Source: Minisyncoccota bacterium (GTDB lineage: Bacteria; Patescibacteriota; Minisyncoccia; UBA6257; 2-01-FULL-56-20). Taken from it: a stretch of 62,851 nucleotides of DNA. A program made the position numbers and the translations under genes. The DNA is taken from the NCBI GenBank assembly GCA_031291905.1, contig JARLIC010000029.1, positions 1-62,851 on the forward strand, written 5' to 3'. The notes under the pieces are model-generated. The model had not been told where the DNA came from. It ran no database searches and saw only the letters and a list, made by a program, of their open reading frames with translations. This document shows positions 17,476 to 26,276 of the stretch, piece after piece; the first letter of the stretch is position 1; every line of letters starts with the position of its first letter.

Positions 17476-18114
17476 TCAATTATAGACCGTTCCCAGATAT
17501 GATAAAGGGTTCACGTCGTGTCCTTCGGGATACGGCCCGCAGCCATGCGCGGGCGTCACGGTGAAACCCGCGCTTTTGAAGAGGGAAAAGTGAAGATGCG
17601 TGCCGGTCTCAAGGCCGGAGGCGCCGATCGTGCCGAGCTCCGCACCCTTTGCGACCGTGGCGCCGGGCGAGACCGCGATCGTGCCCATATGGGCGAACAT
17701 CAGTACGAGCTGATCGGTATCGTCGCGCACCACGACGAATTTGCCGAAGCCTTCGCCCGGACAATAATCATCCTGGTTGCCGGTCGCCACCACCACGCCA
17801 TTCACAACGGGCGAATAGATGGGCGCGCCATAACGGGCGGCGATATCGACCCCGTTATGCCAGTGATTGATATACAGATAGGCGAAGGGGGTAGTGCCGT
17901 AGCCCTGGGTGATATAGCTCCAACCCTTGCCGCCCTTGGCAAAGAAGCTGAAATCGACCGCGGTAAGACCGCCGCCGGAAGGGATCCCGGCATCGATATT
18001 GGGATGGAGGTCCGGGAGGCCGAACTCGATGGCGTGACCGACAAACGTCGCGCCGGCAAAGAGCAGCACGACGAAACAGAAAATAAGAAAAATTATTCCA
18101 TAGAAGCGAAGCAT
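17476..18114 (-). CDS. M23 family (LytM-like) peptidoglycan endopeptidase
   Basis: 212-residue protein with an N-terminal membrane helix (IIFLIFCFVVLLFAGATFV) and an M23 zinc peptidase domain: HWHNGVDIAARYG (H-x3-D) and HLHFSL (HxH) both present, so it should be catalytically competent. Likely cleaves cross-bridges in the wall during growth or division. Its stop is 3 nt before murC. A GATAAT -10 at 18123-18128 suggests a leaderless or nearly leaderless mRNA. Confidence 0.88.
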   Translation of the reverse strand: MLRFYGIIFLIFCFVVLLFAGATFVGHAIEFGLPDLHPNIDAGIPSGGGLTAVDFSFFAKGGKGWSYITQGYGTTPFAYLYINHWHNGVDIAARYGAPIYSPVVNGVVVATGNQDDYCPGEGFGKFVVVRDDTDQLVLMFAHMGTIAVSPGATVAKGAELGTIGASGLETGTHLHFSLFKSAGFTVTPAHGCGPYPEGHDVNPLSYLGTVYN

Positions 18115-18171
18115 AGGAAGATATTATCCCATAGGGAAAATCGCGAGGGAAGTGCCTGCTTTTCAAAACCC

Positions 18172-18205
18172 TATCTGTCGCACAAGATGTATTTTACGAC
18201 AGATA
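18172..18205. promoter_or_regulatory. Dyad upstream of the M23 gene
   Basis: TATCTGTCG (18172-18180) and CGACAGATA (18197-18205) are a 9-bp inverted repeat separated by 16 nt, lying 60-90 bp upstream of the M23 start in a 157-bp intergenic region. It could be an operator or a hairpin; no regulator is identified. Confidence 0.35.
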
Positions 18206-18271
18206 TACTGCTTTTGGCGGTTAATATCTCCTTCTTCCTTCTTTCCTGAATCCTTCTTCCCTTACCCCTTC

Positions 18272-18730
18272 TTACTTAATGAATCCCTTTAAAGATCCCG
18301 AAAGCCATACCGCCGCGCTGCCGAGCGCCGAGAACAACCACCCGAAGAAATTCATCACCGCATTGGTGAACGACTCGATGTGCACTCCTGTGTATCCGTA
18401 GAACCAGGAATCGAACTGGCTGACATACGGTCTGGTATCCACCGTGACCGTCACGGCGGTCGAGCCGGTGCCGCCGCCGACCGATATGACGCCGCCACTG
18501 GACTGCAGGCCATTGAAGAAGCCGGTGAAGGGCGAGATTAAGTTCTGGAACGAGCTGCCGAAATCGTAGTTTTGTATGGACGATGATGAGGAAGATGAAG
18601 ATGCGGACGGGGTCACCGGTCCCACCGCATAGGCATGTACCTTCAGAGGAGAAAAAAGGAATATGGCGAGCGCGAGCGCCGTTGTACCCGATGCCGCCGT
18701 CGCAAGGAACACGGGATATCTTTTGTCCAT
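18272..18730 (-). CDS. Secreted or membrane protein of unknown function
   Basis: 152 residues: an N-terminal signal/anchor helix (ATAASGTTALALAIFLFSP), a run of Ser residues, a Gly/Thr-rich middle (VISVGGGTGSTAVTVTVDTR) and a hydrophobic C-terminal segment (VMNFFGWLFSALGSAAVWLS). Not recognised. It is followed upstream by gltX. Confidence 0.55.
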   Translation of the reverse strand: MDKRYPVFLATAASGTTALALAIFLFSPLKVHAYAVGPVTPSASSSSSSSSIQNYDFGSSFQNLISPFTGFFNGLQSSGGVISVGGGTGSTAVTVTVDTRPYVSQFDSWFYGYTGVHIESFTNAVMNFFGWLFSALGSAAVWLSGSLKGFIK

Positions 18731-18747
18731 TGCCTTATATTATTATT

Positions 18748-20238
18748 CTAAAACAATCTGCGGCCTCCTTCAAGCTTCTCGATCGCACGGGAAACTCTCG
18801 CGATCGATTCGTCCTTGCCGAGCACTTCCATTATTTCCATAGGGTCGGGGGATGCGGCCTGGCCGGAAAGCGAGACCCGGAGCGGCCAAAGCACCACTCC
18901 CCTTCCTTTCTCGTTCGTAAGAGGGGTGAGCGCCTCAAGGAGGGGCTCCTTTTCGAACTTGTTCGCTGCATGCGCCTCAAGGACGGCAAGCGCGCCGCGC
19001 AACGCATCCATTGTGTCGTTCACCGAAGTCTCTTTCCAGCATAAAAGTTTCGCCTCGTATTCCGGCATCGCAAAAAATAATCTGCTTCCCTCGACCACGT
19101 CCGCGAGTGTTTTTGCGCGCCCGAGCTGGAGCGCGACCGCCTTCGCAAGCATGCCATAGTTCGCATCGGTGGCGGACGGAATCGCAATGCCCGCCTTCTC
19201 GTAGAACGGCACGGCAAGCGTGACAAGTTCGACGATCGGCGTCGTCTTCATGTGCTCGCGGTTCACAAAGTCGAGCTTCTCCTCGTTGAAGATCGCGCCG
19301 GCCTGCTGCACACGCGACATCTCGAAATGCTCGAGCGCATACTCGCGCGTGAACACCTCGTGGTCGTCCTTGGGATGCCAGCCGAGGAGGCCGATGAAAT
19401 TCACGATACCGTCGGGCAGATAGCCGCGTTCGCGGTAGCTTGAGAGCGCGACGTCGGCGAAGCGCTTGGACATCTTGCTGCGGTCGGGGTTGAGGATGAG
19501 CGGCAGGTGCGCGTACTGCGGTGTCGGGAATCCGAGCGCGCGCTGCATGAGGATCTGCTTCGGCGTGTTCGAAAGATGGTCCTCGCCGCGGATCACGTGC
19601 GTGATCTCCATGAGCGCATCGTCCACGACGACCGCAAAGTTATAGAGCGGCGTGTCGAGATCCTTCGCGATCACCTGATCGCCGAAAAGCGCGGTATCGA
19701 ACGAGGTCTTGCCGTGGATGAGATCCTTGAACTCAACCTTCACTTCGGGAACCTTGAAACGGATCACTTCGGGGTTGCGTCCGGCCGGGGGCTCGACAAG
19801 GTTGCGGCAGTGGCCGTTGTAGCGCGGCGGAAGGCCGGCGGCGAGGAGCGCCTGGCGTTGGGCCTCAAGGTCCTCTTTGGTGCAATAGCAGTAATATGCC
19901 TCCCCTTTCTCGAGGAGTTGCTGGATGTACTTACGATAGATCGCCGTGCGCTCGCTCTGGCGGTAGGGGCCGAATTCGCCTCTGTCCGGCCCGCCGTTGG
20001 CGTCCGGTCCTTCGTCCCACGTGAGGCCGAGCCATTCGAGGCCCTGGAGCAATTCCGTCTCGTACTCTTTTTTTGAACGTTCGACATCGGTATCCTCGAT
20101 GCGCAACACGAACGTACCGCCCTGCTGGCGGGCAAAAAGCCAGTTGAAGAGCGCCGTACGGGCGGTGCCTATGTGCATCTGCCCCGTCGGGCTCGGCGCG
20201 ATGCGTACGCGCACCTTTTCCTTCGATGTTTCGGCCAT
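18748..20238 (-). CDS. gltX: Glutamyl-tRNA synthetase
   Basis: Class I synthetase, 496 residues, with HIGH-type motif IAPSPTGQMHIGTARTALFN and KMSKR motif SKMSKRFADVAL. The YCYC stretch and the C-terminal helical anticodon domain are as in bacterial GluRS. The start at 20238 is chosen from MAETSKEKVRVRIAPSP and from a TAAAAT -10 (20246-20251) that gives a leaderless transcript. Whether it also charges tRNA-Gln cannot be seen here. Confidence 0.94.
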   Translation of the reverse strand: MAETSKEKVRVRIAPSPTGQMHIGTARTALFNWLFARQQGGTFVLRIEDTDVERSKKEYETELLQGLEWLGLTWDEGPDANGGPDRGEFGPYRQSERTAIYRKYIQQLLEKGEAYYCYCTKEDLEAQRQALLAAGLPPRYNGHCRNLVEPPAGRNPEVIRFKVPEVKVEFKDLIHGKTSFDTALFGDQVIAKDLDTPLYNFAVVVDDALMEITHVIRGEDHLSNTPKQILMQRALGFPTPQYAHLPLILNPDRSKMSKRFADVALSSYRERGYLPDGIVNFIGLLGWHPKDDHEVFTREYALEHFEMSRVQQAGAIFNEEKLDFVNREHMKTTPIVELVTLAVPFYEKAGIAIPSATDANYGMLAKAVALQLGRAKTLADVVEGSRLFFAMPEYEAKLLCWKETSVNDTMDALRGALAVLEAHAANKFEKEPLLEALTPLTNEKGRGVVLWPLRVSLSGQAASPDPMEIMEVLGKDESIARVSRAIEKLEGGRRLF

Positions 20239-20263
20239 AAACCCTATTTTACCACAAAAGCGA

Positions 20264-20305
20264 GGATAACGAAACACTCGAAGCGATTCGAGTATTTCGT
20301 TATCC
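20264..20305. terminator. Hairpin on the murG stop codon
   Basis: GGATAACGAAA-ACTCGAA pairs with its inverted copy across a GCGA loop; one mismatch in 19 bp. On the - strand the first six bases are the final Gly codon and TAA of murG. No T-run follows, so it may protect the 3' end rather than terminate alone. Confidence 0.65.
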
Positions 20306-21448
20306 CGTCGCTGCGACCACGTCGATGATATCCCCCGCGATCGCATCCGCCGCGCCGGGCAAAAAGAACGCGCCCGATGCCGCGCTCATCTTCGCGCGCG
20401 CGTCGTCGTTCGAAAGGATCTGCTTCAATTGCCCGAAGAATATTCCCGGCAGGAGATTCCCCTCCTCTATCACCACGCCCGCGCCGGTCTTCGCGAATTC
20501 GTAAGCGTCCACAAGCTGGTGCCCGTTCGCCGATTCCGCGAGCGGAATGAGGATGGCGGGCAGGGCGAACGCCGCAAGCTCGAACACGGAACTTCCCGAC
20601 CGCGTGACGACGAGATCGGCGGCGGACATCACGACCGGCATGTTGTTATCGAAATAGCCCACGGCCTGGTAGCGATTATCGGACCCCGCATCAATGAGCG
20701 CCGCGTGGGAAAGCTGCTGCACCTCGGCGATGTTCGCGATGCCGGTCTGGTGCAGGACCTGCGTGAGCGGGACCAGCTGCCCGAGATTCTCCAGGATGAA
20801 CTCGTTGATCCTTGTCGATCCCTGCGACCCGCCGAGGATGAGGGTGAGCGGCTTTGCGGGATCGAAGCCGAGATTCTCCTTGGCGAGCTCCTTGGTGATG
20901 CGGCCCGAAAGCAGGTCCGCGCGCAAAGGCGCCCCCGTCACTTTCGTGATCGCAGGATTGAAGTATTGCGCCGCGCGGGCGAAGCTCACGAAGATCTTCC
21001 GTGCGAAGTATGCCGAGAGGAGGTTATTGAGTCCCGGCTGGGCGTCGGACTCGTGGATCGCGACGGGGATGCGGTAGAACCACGCGGCGATCACGACCGG
21101 CAGCGAGCCGGTGCCGCCCTTCGAGAACACGATGTCCGGCATGATCCAATAGAGGTTCCAAAGGGCCTGTACGAATCCGATGAAGAACTTCGGGATGTCG
21201 ATGATGTTCATCACCGAAAGATAGCGGCGCAGCTTCCCCGCGATGATCGGCCGCATGGTCATCCCCCGCTGGGCAAGGAGCGTTGCGTAGGCGTCCTTCG
21301 GCCCCATGTAGATGTATTCGTACGGCGCGTTCAGCGCGGCGAGCTTGGCCTTGAGCGCATCCGCGACCGCGATCAGCGGGTACACGTGCCCGCCGCTGCC
21401 GCCCCCGGTGAACACGATGAGGAATTTTTCGGACCTGTCCTGTGCCAT
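20300..21448 (-). CDS. murG: Undecaprenyl-PP-MurNAc-pentapeptide GlcNAc transferase (MurG)
   Basis: Makes lipid II from lipid I on the inner face of the membrane. The 382-residue GT28 protein has the N-terminal G-loop FTGGGSGGHVYPLIAVA, the central LILGGSQGSTRINEFI, and the C-terminal UDP-GlcNAc site VVTRSGSSVFELAAF with PLAESANGHQ. A TATCAT -10 lies just upstream (21457-21462), and the start is set to the nearby ATG (MAQDRSEK). It follows ftsW on the - strand. Confidence 0.95.
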   Translation of the reverse strand: MAQDRSEKFLIVFTGGGSGGHVYPLIAVADALKAKLAALNAPYEYIYMGPKDAYATLLAQRGMTMRPIIAGKLRRYLSVMNIIDIPKFFIGFVQALWNLYWIMPDIVFSKGGTGSLPVVIAAWFYRIPVAIHESDAQPGLNNLLSAYFARKIFVSFARAAQYFNPAITKVTGAPLRADLLSGRITKELAKENLGFDPAKPLTLILGGSQGSTRINEFILENLGQLVPLTQVLHQTGIANIAEVQQLSHAALIDAGSDNRYQAVGYFDNNMPVVMSAADLVVTRSGSSVFELAAFALPAILIPLAESANGHQLVDAYEFAKTGAGVVIEEGNLLPGIFFGQLKQILSNDDARAKMSAASGAFFLPGAADAIAGDIIDVVAATG

Positions 21449-21476
21449 ATGTATAAATGATACCACGCAACGCGGC

Positions 21477-22598
21477 CTATGCGTATTTCGAAATATTGAG
21501 CGTGATGCCGGCCATGGTGATGAAGATCGCGAGCGCCGTGCCTCCGTAGCTCACGAACGGCAGCGGCACGCCCGTGAGCGGGATGATGCCGGAGATGGAC
21601 GCCATGTTCACGAACGCCTGAAGCGCGATCACGGTGCCGAATCCGATCAGAAGCAGACGCCCGAACTGGTCGCCGATCTTCCGTGCGAGCCAGAACAGGC
21701 GGAACGTGAGCAGGGCGAACAGGATGACGAGGAACGACGCGCCGATGAATCCCATCTCCTCGGCGATCACGGCGAAGATGGAATCGTCGATGGGTGCGGG
21801 AAGATAGCTCGCTTTGGTCGCCGACTGCCCGTAGCCGACCCCCGTCACCCCGCCGGAACCGATCGCGATGAGCGCCTGGTCGACCTGGTAGTTCATGCCC
21901 TGCGTATTTGCGCTCTTGTTCAGGTAACCTTCGATGCGCGCAAGGCGGTAAGGCGTGGCGACGATCACGGCGCCCACGAGCACGATCGCCACGCCGATGA
22001 TCCCGAAGATGTACTTGAGCGGCGCGCCGCTCACGAAATAGACGACGAGGCCGGAGATGAGCAGGATCGCGACGGTGCTTGTGGCCGGCTGCATGATGAG
22101 AAGCGCACCGATCAATCCGGACACGATGGCGAAGGGCAGCAGCCCGGATTGGAAGTCCGTACTGCGTTTGAACTTGGTGTTGGCGAGCCACGCGGCGAGA
22201 TACATGATGTAAGTGAGCTTCATAAGCTCGGCGGGCTGGAAGCTCAGCGGACCGAGCCGGAGCCAGCGGTTGGTGCTGTTCACGAGCGAACCAAGCGGAG
22301 TGAATACGAGCACCAGGAATCCGAGGCTGACGAGCAGAAGCACGAACGCGAACTTGCGCCAATTCTGATAGTTCACTTTGTATACGACCAGGAATCCGAC
22401 GATGCCGACGGCTAATCCGTACACGAGCTGATGCACTATGTAGTAGTAACTGTTGTTGAACTGGATCTTCCCGAGGTCGGACGACGCCGAGGCGAGCATG
22501 GCGAGTCCGAACACAAGAAGGACCGCGAATATCGCCATAAGAAAATAGTCCGGGTTGCCCTCGCGTGTTCTTCGCGATACCGACGGAGCCCGCGTCAT
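21477..22598 (-). CDS. ftsW: FtsW/RodA-family SEDS glycosyltransferase
   Basis: Polymerises lipid II with a partner penicillin-binding protein. The 373-residue polytopic protein shows SEDS signatures: NSTNRWLRLGPLSFQPAELM, then DSIFAVIAEEMGFIGASFLV and GIIPLTGVPLPFVSYGGTA. It is more like FtsW than RodA by the murG neighbour, though no decisive residue separates them. The ATG at 22598 overlaps the amidohydrolase stop (ATGA). Confidence 0.92.
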   Translation of the reverse strand: MTRAPSVSRRTREGNPDYFLMAIFAVLLVFGLAMLASASSDLGKIQFNNSYYYIVHQLVYGLAVGIVGFLVVYKVNYQNWRKFAFVLLLVSLGFLVLVFTPLGSLVNSTNRWLRLGPLSFQPAELMKLTYIMYLAAWLANTKFKRSTDFQSGLLPFAIVSGLIGALLIMQPATSTVAILLISGLVVYFVSGAPLKYIFGIIGVAIVLVGAVIVATPYRLARIEGYLNKSANTQGMNYQVDQALIAIGSGGVTGVGYGQSATKASYLPAPIDDSIFAVIAEEMGFIGASFLVILFALLTFRLFWLARKIGDQFGRLLLIGFGTVIALQAFVNMASISGIIPLTGVPLPFVSYGGTALAIFITMAGITLNISKYA

Positions 22599-24106
22599 GC
22601 CGCTTTGTGCCTTAATGCCTTGCCCGGAAGCTTCTCCTGGAACTCGCCGCCGATCTCCGCGGCGACGCCGTTCACCACCGTGAACCGAACTTCGTCGCCC
22701 TTGAAGCACACCAGATCGGCATAATTCCCTTCCTTGACGACTCCCCTCCTCTTGAGATCGAACATCTTTGCGGGTTCGCGCGTGATCTTCGCGATCGCGT
22801 CACCGAAGGGCATCAGGTTCTCGTGTTCGACGAGCGAAAGGAATTTGGTGAATGTCGATGTGGTGCGCTCCGACTTCAACTGCTTGCGCTTCGCATCGCG
22901 GCCGAAGCTCGGCGCATTCGAAGCAACAAAGCTCCGCGGACTCGCGAGCGCTTTGAGCGCGAGCACACTGTTGATGTTCTTGTAGAGCACCGAACCCTTC
23001 ATACCCATGGTCGCCATGAGCTTCAACAGCGCGTCGCGGCCGTCGCGCAATCCGTACATCTGCTTGATGTCGCGGAGCGACCGGCCCACCAGGAAATCGT
23101 TGCCCGGCGCGGTGGCGATGACGAAATCGTCCTCTGCGAGCGGCGACATGTCCTTTTTGATCCGCGCGAGGAGCCACGCATCCTTCGTGTTGGCGAGCAT
23201 CACGCCGACACCGCCGTTCTGCGCCCACAGCGGCAGGAAGGTGTAGATCGGAACGAGCGAACTCGCGGAGGGATAGACGTCGAAGCGGAGGTCCACGTCG
23301 GCGGGCAGGCCGTTCACGAGCGCAAGCGCGTCTTCGTAATTCTTTTCCGCGCCCACGATCGGCATGAAGTGGCTGATGAGCGTTTTCACCTTCCGCTCCT
23401 TCGCGATGCGTATCGTCTCCTCCACCGCAGGCACGATCTCCATGGTGTTGTCGCGGAGGTGTGTCGCATACACGCCGCGGAAGCGCGCGACGATGTCGGT
23501 CAAAAAGCTGAGCTCGAGATAGGGCGTGTTCCGCGCGTGCACATAGGAAAGCCCGGTCGACATGCCGAACGCGCCCTCCTTTAACGACTCTTCGAGGGTC
23601 CGCGCAAAGACGTTGATCTCGTTCTTAGTGATGTCGCGCAGGGGCTCGCCCACGAGCGCGCGACGGATCGTCGAGTGCCCCGCAAGCGTGCCGAAGTTCA
23701 CCGCGAGCGGCTTCTTGTCGAGCACGCGCAGGAACTCGTCCACGGTGTGCCAATTCACGTTGACGCGCCCCGGGTCACCCCATTTCTGGATGGATTCGAG
23801 TGTGCCATAGGCGATCGGTGCGAGCGACGAGCCGCACACTCCGCCCATGATCGTGGTCACTCCCTGCTTCAGGAAATCCTCCTGGCTCGGGTAATCGAAA
23901 AGCGTGAGGTAATGGTCCGAATCGGTGTTCACGTCGATGAAGCCGGGGCTCAGGTAGGCGCCCTGGCCATCGAGCACCGTATCCGCTTTTTTATTCGGGA
24001 ACTTGCCGATCGCCGAGATGGTATCGTTGTTCACGAACACATCCATCGGACCGGCGAACTCCTTGTCGCCGCCCACGATCTGCACATTCCTGATGAGCAA
24101 TGTCAT
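22595..24106 (-). CDS. Amidohydrolase of the D-aminoacylase type with altered metal motif
   Basis: 503 residues, overall similar to N-acyl-D-amino-acid deacylases: N-terminal beta-sandwich, GVTTIMGGVCGSSLAP with the conserved Cys (C91), GMSTGLSYVHARNTPYL, YATHLRDN, LISHFMP. The first metal motif, normally HxH after GFIDV, reads N-T-D (N60, D62), and the SDG-type catalytic Asp segment reads SNAPSFG. If the metal centre is gone the enzyme may be inactive or work differently. It overlaps ftsW by 4 nt, suggesting a link to D-amino-acid-containing wall metabolism. TATAAT lies at 24113-24118, just upstream of the ATG. Confidence 0.78.
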   Translation of the reverse strand: MTLLIRNVQIVGGDKEFAGPMDVFVNNDTISAIGKFPNKKADTVLDGQGAYLSPGFIDVNTDSDHYLTLFDYPSQEDFLKQGVTTIMGGVCGSSLAPIAYGTLESIQKWGDPGRVNVNWHTVDEFLRVLDKKPLAVNFGTLAGHSTIRRALVGEPLRDITKNEINVFARTLEESLKEGAFGMSTGLSYVHARNTPYLELSFLTDIVARFRGVYATHLRDNTMEIVPAVEETIRIAKERKVKTLISHFMPIVGAEKNYEDALALVNGLPADVDLRFDVYPSASSLVPIYTFLPLWAQNGGVGVMLANTKDAWLLARIKKDMSPLAEDDFVIATAPGNDFLVGRSLRDIKQMYGLRDGRDALLKLMATMGMKGSVLYKNINSVLALKALASPRSFVASNAPSFGRDAKRKQLKSERTTSTFTKFLSLVEHENLMPFGDAIAKITREPAKMFDLKRRGVVKEGNYADLVCFKGDEVRFTVVNGVAAEIGGEFQEKLPGKALRHKAA

Positions 24107-24155
24107 ATCTCCATTATACCACGCGTACGGTATGCACCTATCGCCGCCGCTTCAC

Positions 24156-25043
24156 TCATTGCTTCCCGGTCGCCACTTTGAGTACGTTGCCGTCGCGCCA
24201 TATGCGGACGGTCCCGTTCCGGTCGGTGCGGAATACCGCTGCGCCGGTCGATGCCGCGATGCGCGCAAGCGTTTCCGGCGCGGGGTGGCCGAATGTGTTC
24301 TTCGCGCCCACTTCCACCACCGCGACCTTCGGATCGACCGCTTTCAAGAATCCGTCGTCCGTGGAGAACTTCGATCCATGATGCGCAACCTTGAGGATGT
24401 CCGCCCGCAGATCGACACCGGCCGCCACGAGTGCGTCCTGGACGTCGAATCCCGTATCGGCCGTCAGAAGTGCCGTGAACTGCGGCGTTTCGATACGCTC
24501 GACGAGGCCGGTGTCGTTCAATTCGCCGCTTTCGGCAAAGTTCGCGTCCGGAGAAAGTATATCTATCTTATTGGTGCCGATGAGGATCTTGTCGCCTTTG
24601 CCGAGTGTGATGAGCGGGATATGGTCCTCTTTGATCTTTGCGAGGAGGGCCGGCCACGTTTTGACGCCGGGATCGTCACTGCGGCCGTTATAGATGAACG
24701 CGCCAATGCGGTAATGATCGAGAATGGATGCAAATCCCCCGTAATGGTCGCTCTGCGGATGCGTGATGACCGCAAGGTCGATGTACCGGTCATTCGCACC
24801 GAGGACATTCTCCAAGCTTGCGAGCACGCTGCCGTCGGGTCCCGCATCGGTCATCACCTTCGTGCCATCCTGAAAGATGACCAGTTCGGAATCGCCCTGG
24901 CCGACATCGAGAAAGTTCGCGCTCGGCACCGGACCCGCATAGGTCGGCGGAACGAACACGATCCGATACCAGAAAAGGATATCGGCGACCGCAAGTGCGA
25001 ATACGAGCATGGCGCTTGTCCTATCGAAACGCGGCCTGTTCAT
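24156..25043 (-). CDS. ComEC metallo-beta-lactamase-type domain as a separate protein
   Basis: 295 residues with an N-terminal membrane helix (AMLVFALAVADILFWYRIVF) and an MBL-fold nuclease domain: NFLDVGQGDSELVIFQ, THPQSDHYGGF (HxxxDH), LTADTGF, and VAHHGSKFST. This is the C-terminal half of ComEC, thought to degrade one strand of incoming DNA. It starts by a 4-nt ATGA overlap with the end of the channel-domain ORF at 25040-26230, so comEC is split in two but remains coupled. Confidence 0.88.
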   Translation of the reverse strand: MNRPRFDRTSAMLVFALAVADILFWYRIVFVPPTYAGPVPSANFLDVGQGDSELVIFQDGTKVMTDAGPDGSVLASLENVLGANDRYIDLAVITHPQSDHYGGFASILDHYRIGAFIYNGRSDDPGVKTWPALLAKIKEDHIPLITLGKGDKILIGTNKIDILSPDANFAESGELNDTGLVERIETPQFTALLTADTGFDVQDALVAAGVDLRADILKVAHHGSKFSTDDGFLKAVDPKVAVVEVGAKNTFGHPAPETLARIAASTGAAVFRTDRNGTVRIWRDGNVLKVATGKQ

Positions 25044-26230
25044 GATGGGCGTGCCGCCGGCACCCGACGGAATGCGAACCAGGCAAGCGCGGAATAATAT
25101 GCGGCAAGCAGGAACGGGGATGAGAACACGGCGGGGATCGTCCACGCGGCGCGCGCGAACGTGTCCATGATGAACAATTGATACGAGAGCAGGATGTTCA
25201 GAACGGGAGCGAATATCGTCGCCGCGCCGGCGAACAGATTCCCGGCCACGGCAAGTGCGATGCCCATCCCGATCACCGCGCCGAACGGCGGCGCAACGAG
25301 GAAATTGGAGATGAAGGATATTGCCGGAAAATCGCCGTACGTCACACATACCACCGGCATGATCGCGAGATTCACCGCCGCGGTCACCGTGAGATGGGAC
25401 CTCCACGACAAAAAACCGTCCTTGTTCCCGCCAACGGCGGCGGCCGGGAGCAGCGTTCCGAGTGCCGGCGCGAGCGCATAGATGCCGACGAGGCTCATGA
25501 ACGAGAGTATGAATCCCCCGCTTCCGAGGATCGCCGGATCGAAGACCGCCATGAGCAACGCGGTGTACATGAGCGCAATGCGGGCATTGAACTTCCTTCC
25601 GGACATTTCCGCGAGCATCGCGAGGCCGGCCATCACGCCCGCGCGGAGCGCCGAGACCGGCGCGTTCGCCAAGGCAACGAAGAGCGCAACCGCGGTCATT
25701 GCGAGCAGTGCGGCAACGCGGCGCGGACAGAATCTTTTGCACGCCTCGAACACCGCCCCAACCAGGAGATATATCTTGTAACCGTACATACCGATAAGAT
25801 ACGACGTTCCCGAACGCGACATTGCCGCCTTTACGTCGGGTGCGAGAACGGTCGTCGAGCCGCTTACGATCCCCGCAAGAAGCGATGCCTGACGATACGG
25901 CAACGCGCCCTCAAAGACCGCGGCGGCGCGGGTAAATACCGGATTCACCGCCGCAGCCGTCGGGAACGCGGCCGATTCGGCCTTTGCCGGTACGCGCAGA
26001 TGATAATAGAAGACCGATAATGGGAATGTGAAAAGTGCGGCCGCAACAAGAATAAAAAACCTCTTCGATCGCATCCCGGGAACATAAACGATCGTGCCGG
26101 CCGCGAGCATGCAAAGGCAAAGGAATGCGATATCGATGTGCCAGCCGTATGTCGCGGCGAAGGTGCCAAAAAGAAAGACCGCGGCAAGGCCGAATGCGAC
26201 ATCGCCCGGCCGTATCGTATGTTCCTCCAT
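25040..26230 (-). CDS. comEC: ComEC competence (channel) domain protein
   Basis: 396-residue polytopic membrane protein with the Competence domain: SRSGTSYLIGMYGYKIYLLV corresponds to the usual SGL.HLLAISG.H motif but is altered; later segments (ALANAPVSALRAGVMAGLAM, FDPAILGSGGFILSFMSLVG, FISNFLVAPPFGAVIGMGI) are typical. Imports single-stranded DNA across the membrane during natural transformation. The metallo-beta-lactamase half is a separate overlapping ORF. A TATCCT -10 6 nt before the ATG suggests leaderless initiation. Confidence 0.88.
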   Translation of the reverse strand: MEEHTIRPGDVAFGLAAVFLFGTFAATYGWHIDIAFLCLCMLAAGTIVYVPGMRSKRFFILVAAALFTFPLSVFYYHLRVPAKAESAAFPTAAAVNPVFTRAAAVFEGALPYRQASLLAGIVSGSTTVLAPDVKAAMSRSGTSYLIGMYGYKIYLLVGAVFEACKRFCPRRVAALLAMTAVALFVALANAPVSALRAGVMAGLAMLAEMSGRKFNARIALMYTALLMAVFDPAILGSGGFILSFMSLVGIYALAPALGTLLPAAAVGGNKDGFLSWRSHLTVTAAVNLAIMPVVCVTYGDFPAISFISNFLVAPPFGAVIGMGIALAVAGNLFAGAATIFAPVLNILLSYQLFIMDTFARAAWTIPAVFSSPFLLAAYYSALAWFAFRRVPAARPS

Positions 26231-26276
26231 CCTGCGAGGATAGCAGACAACCGATAAAGAAAAGATAAAGACTCGG

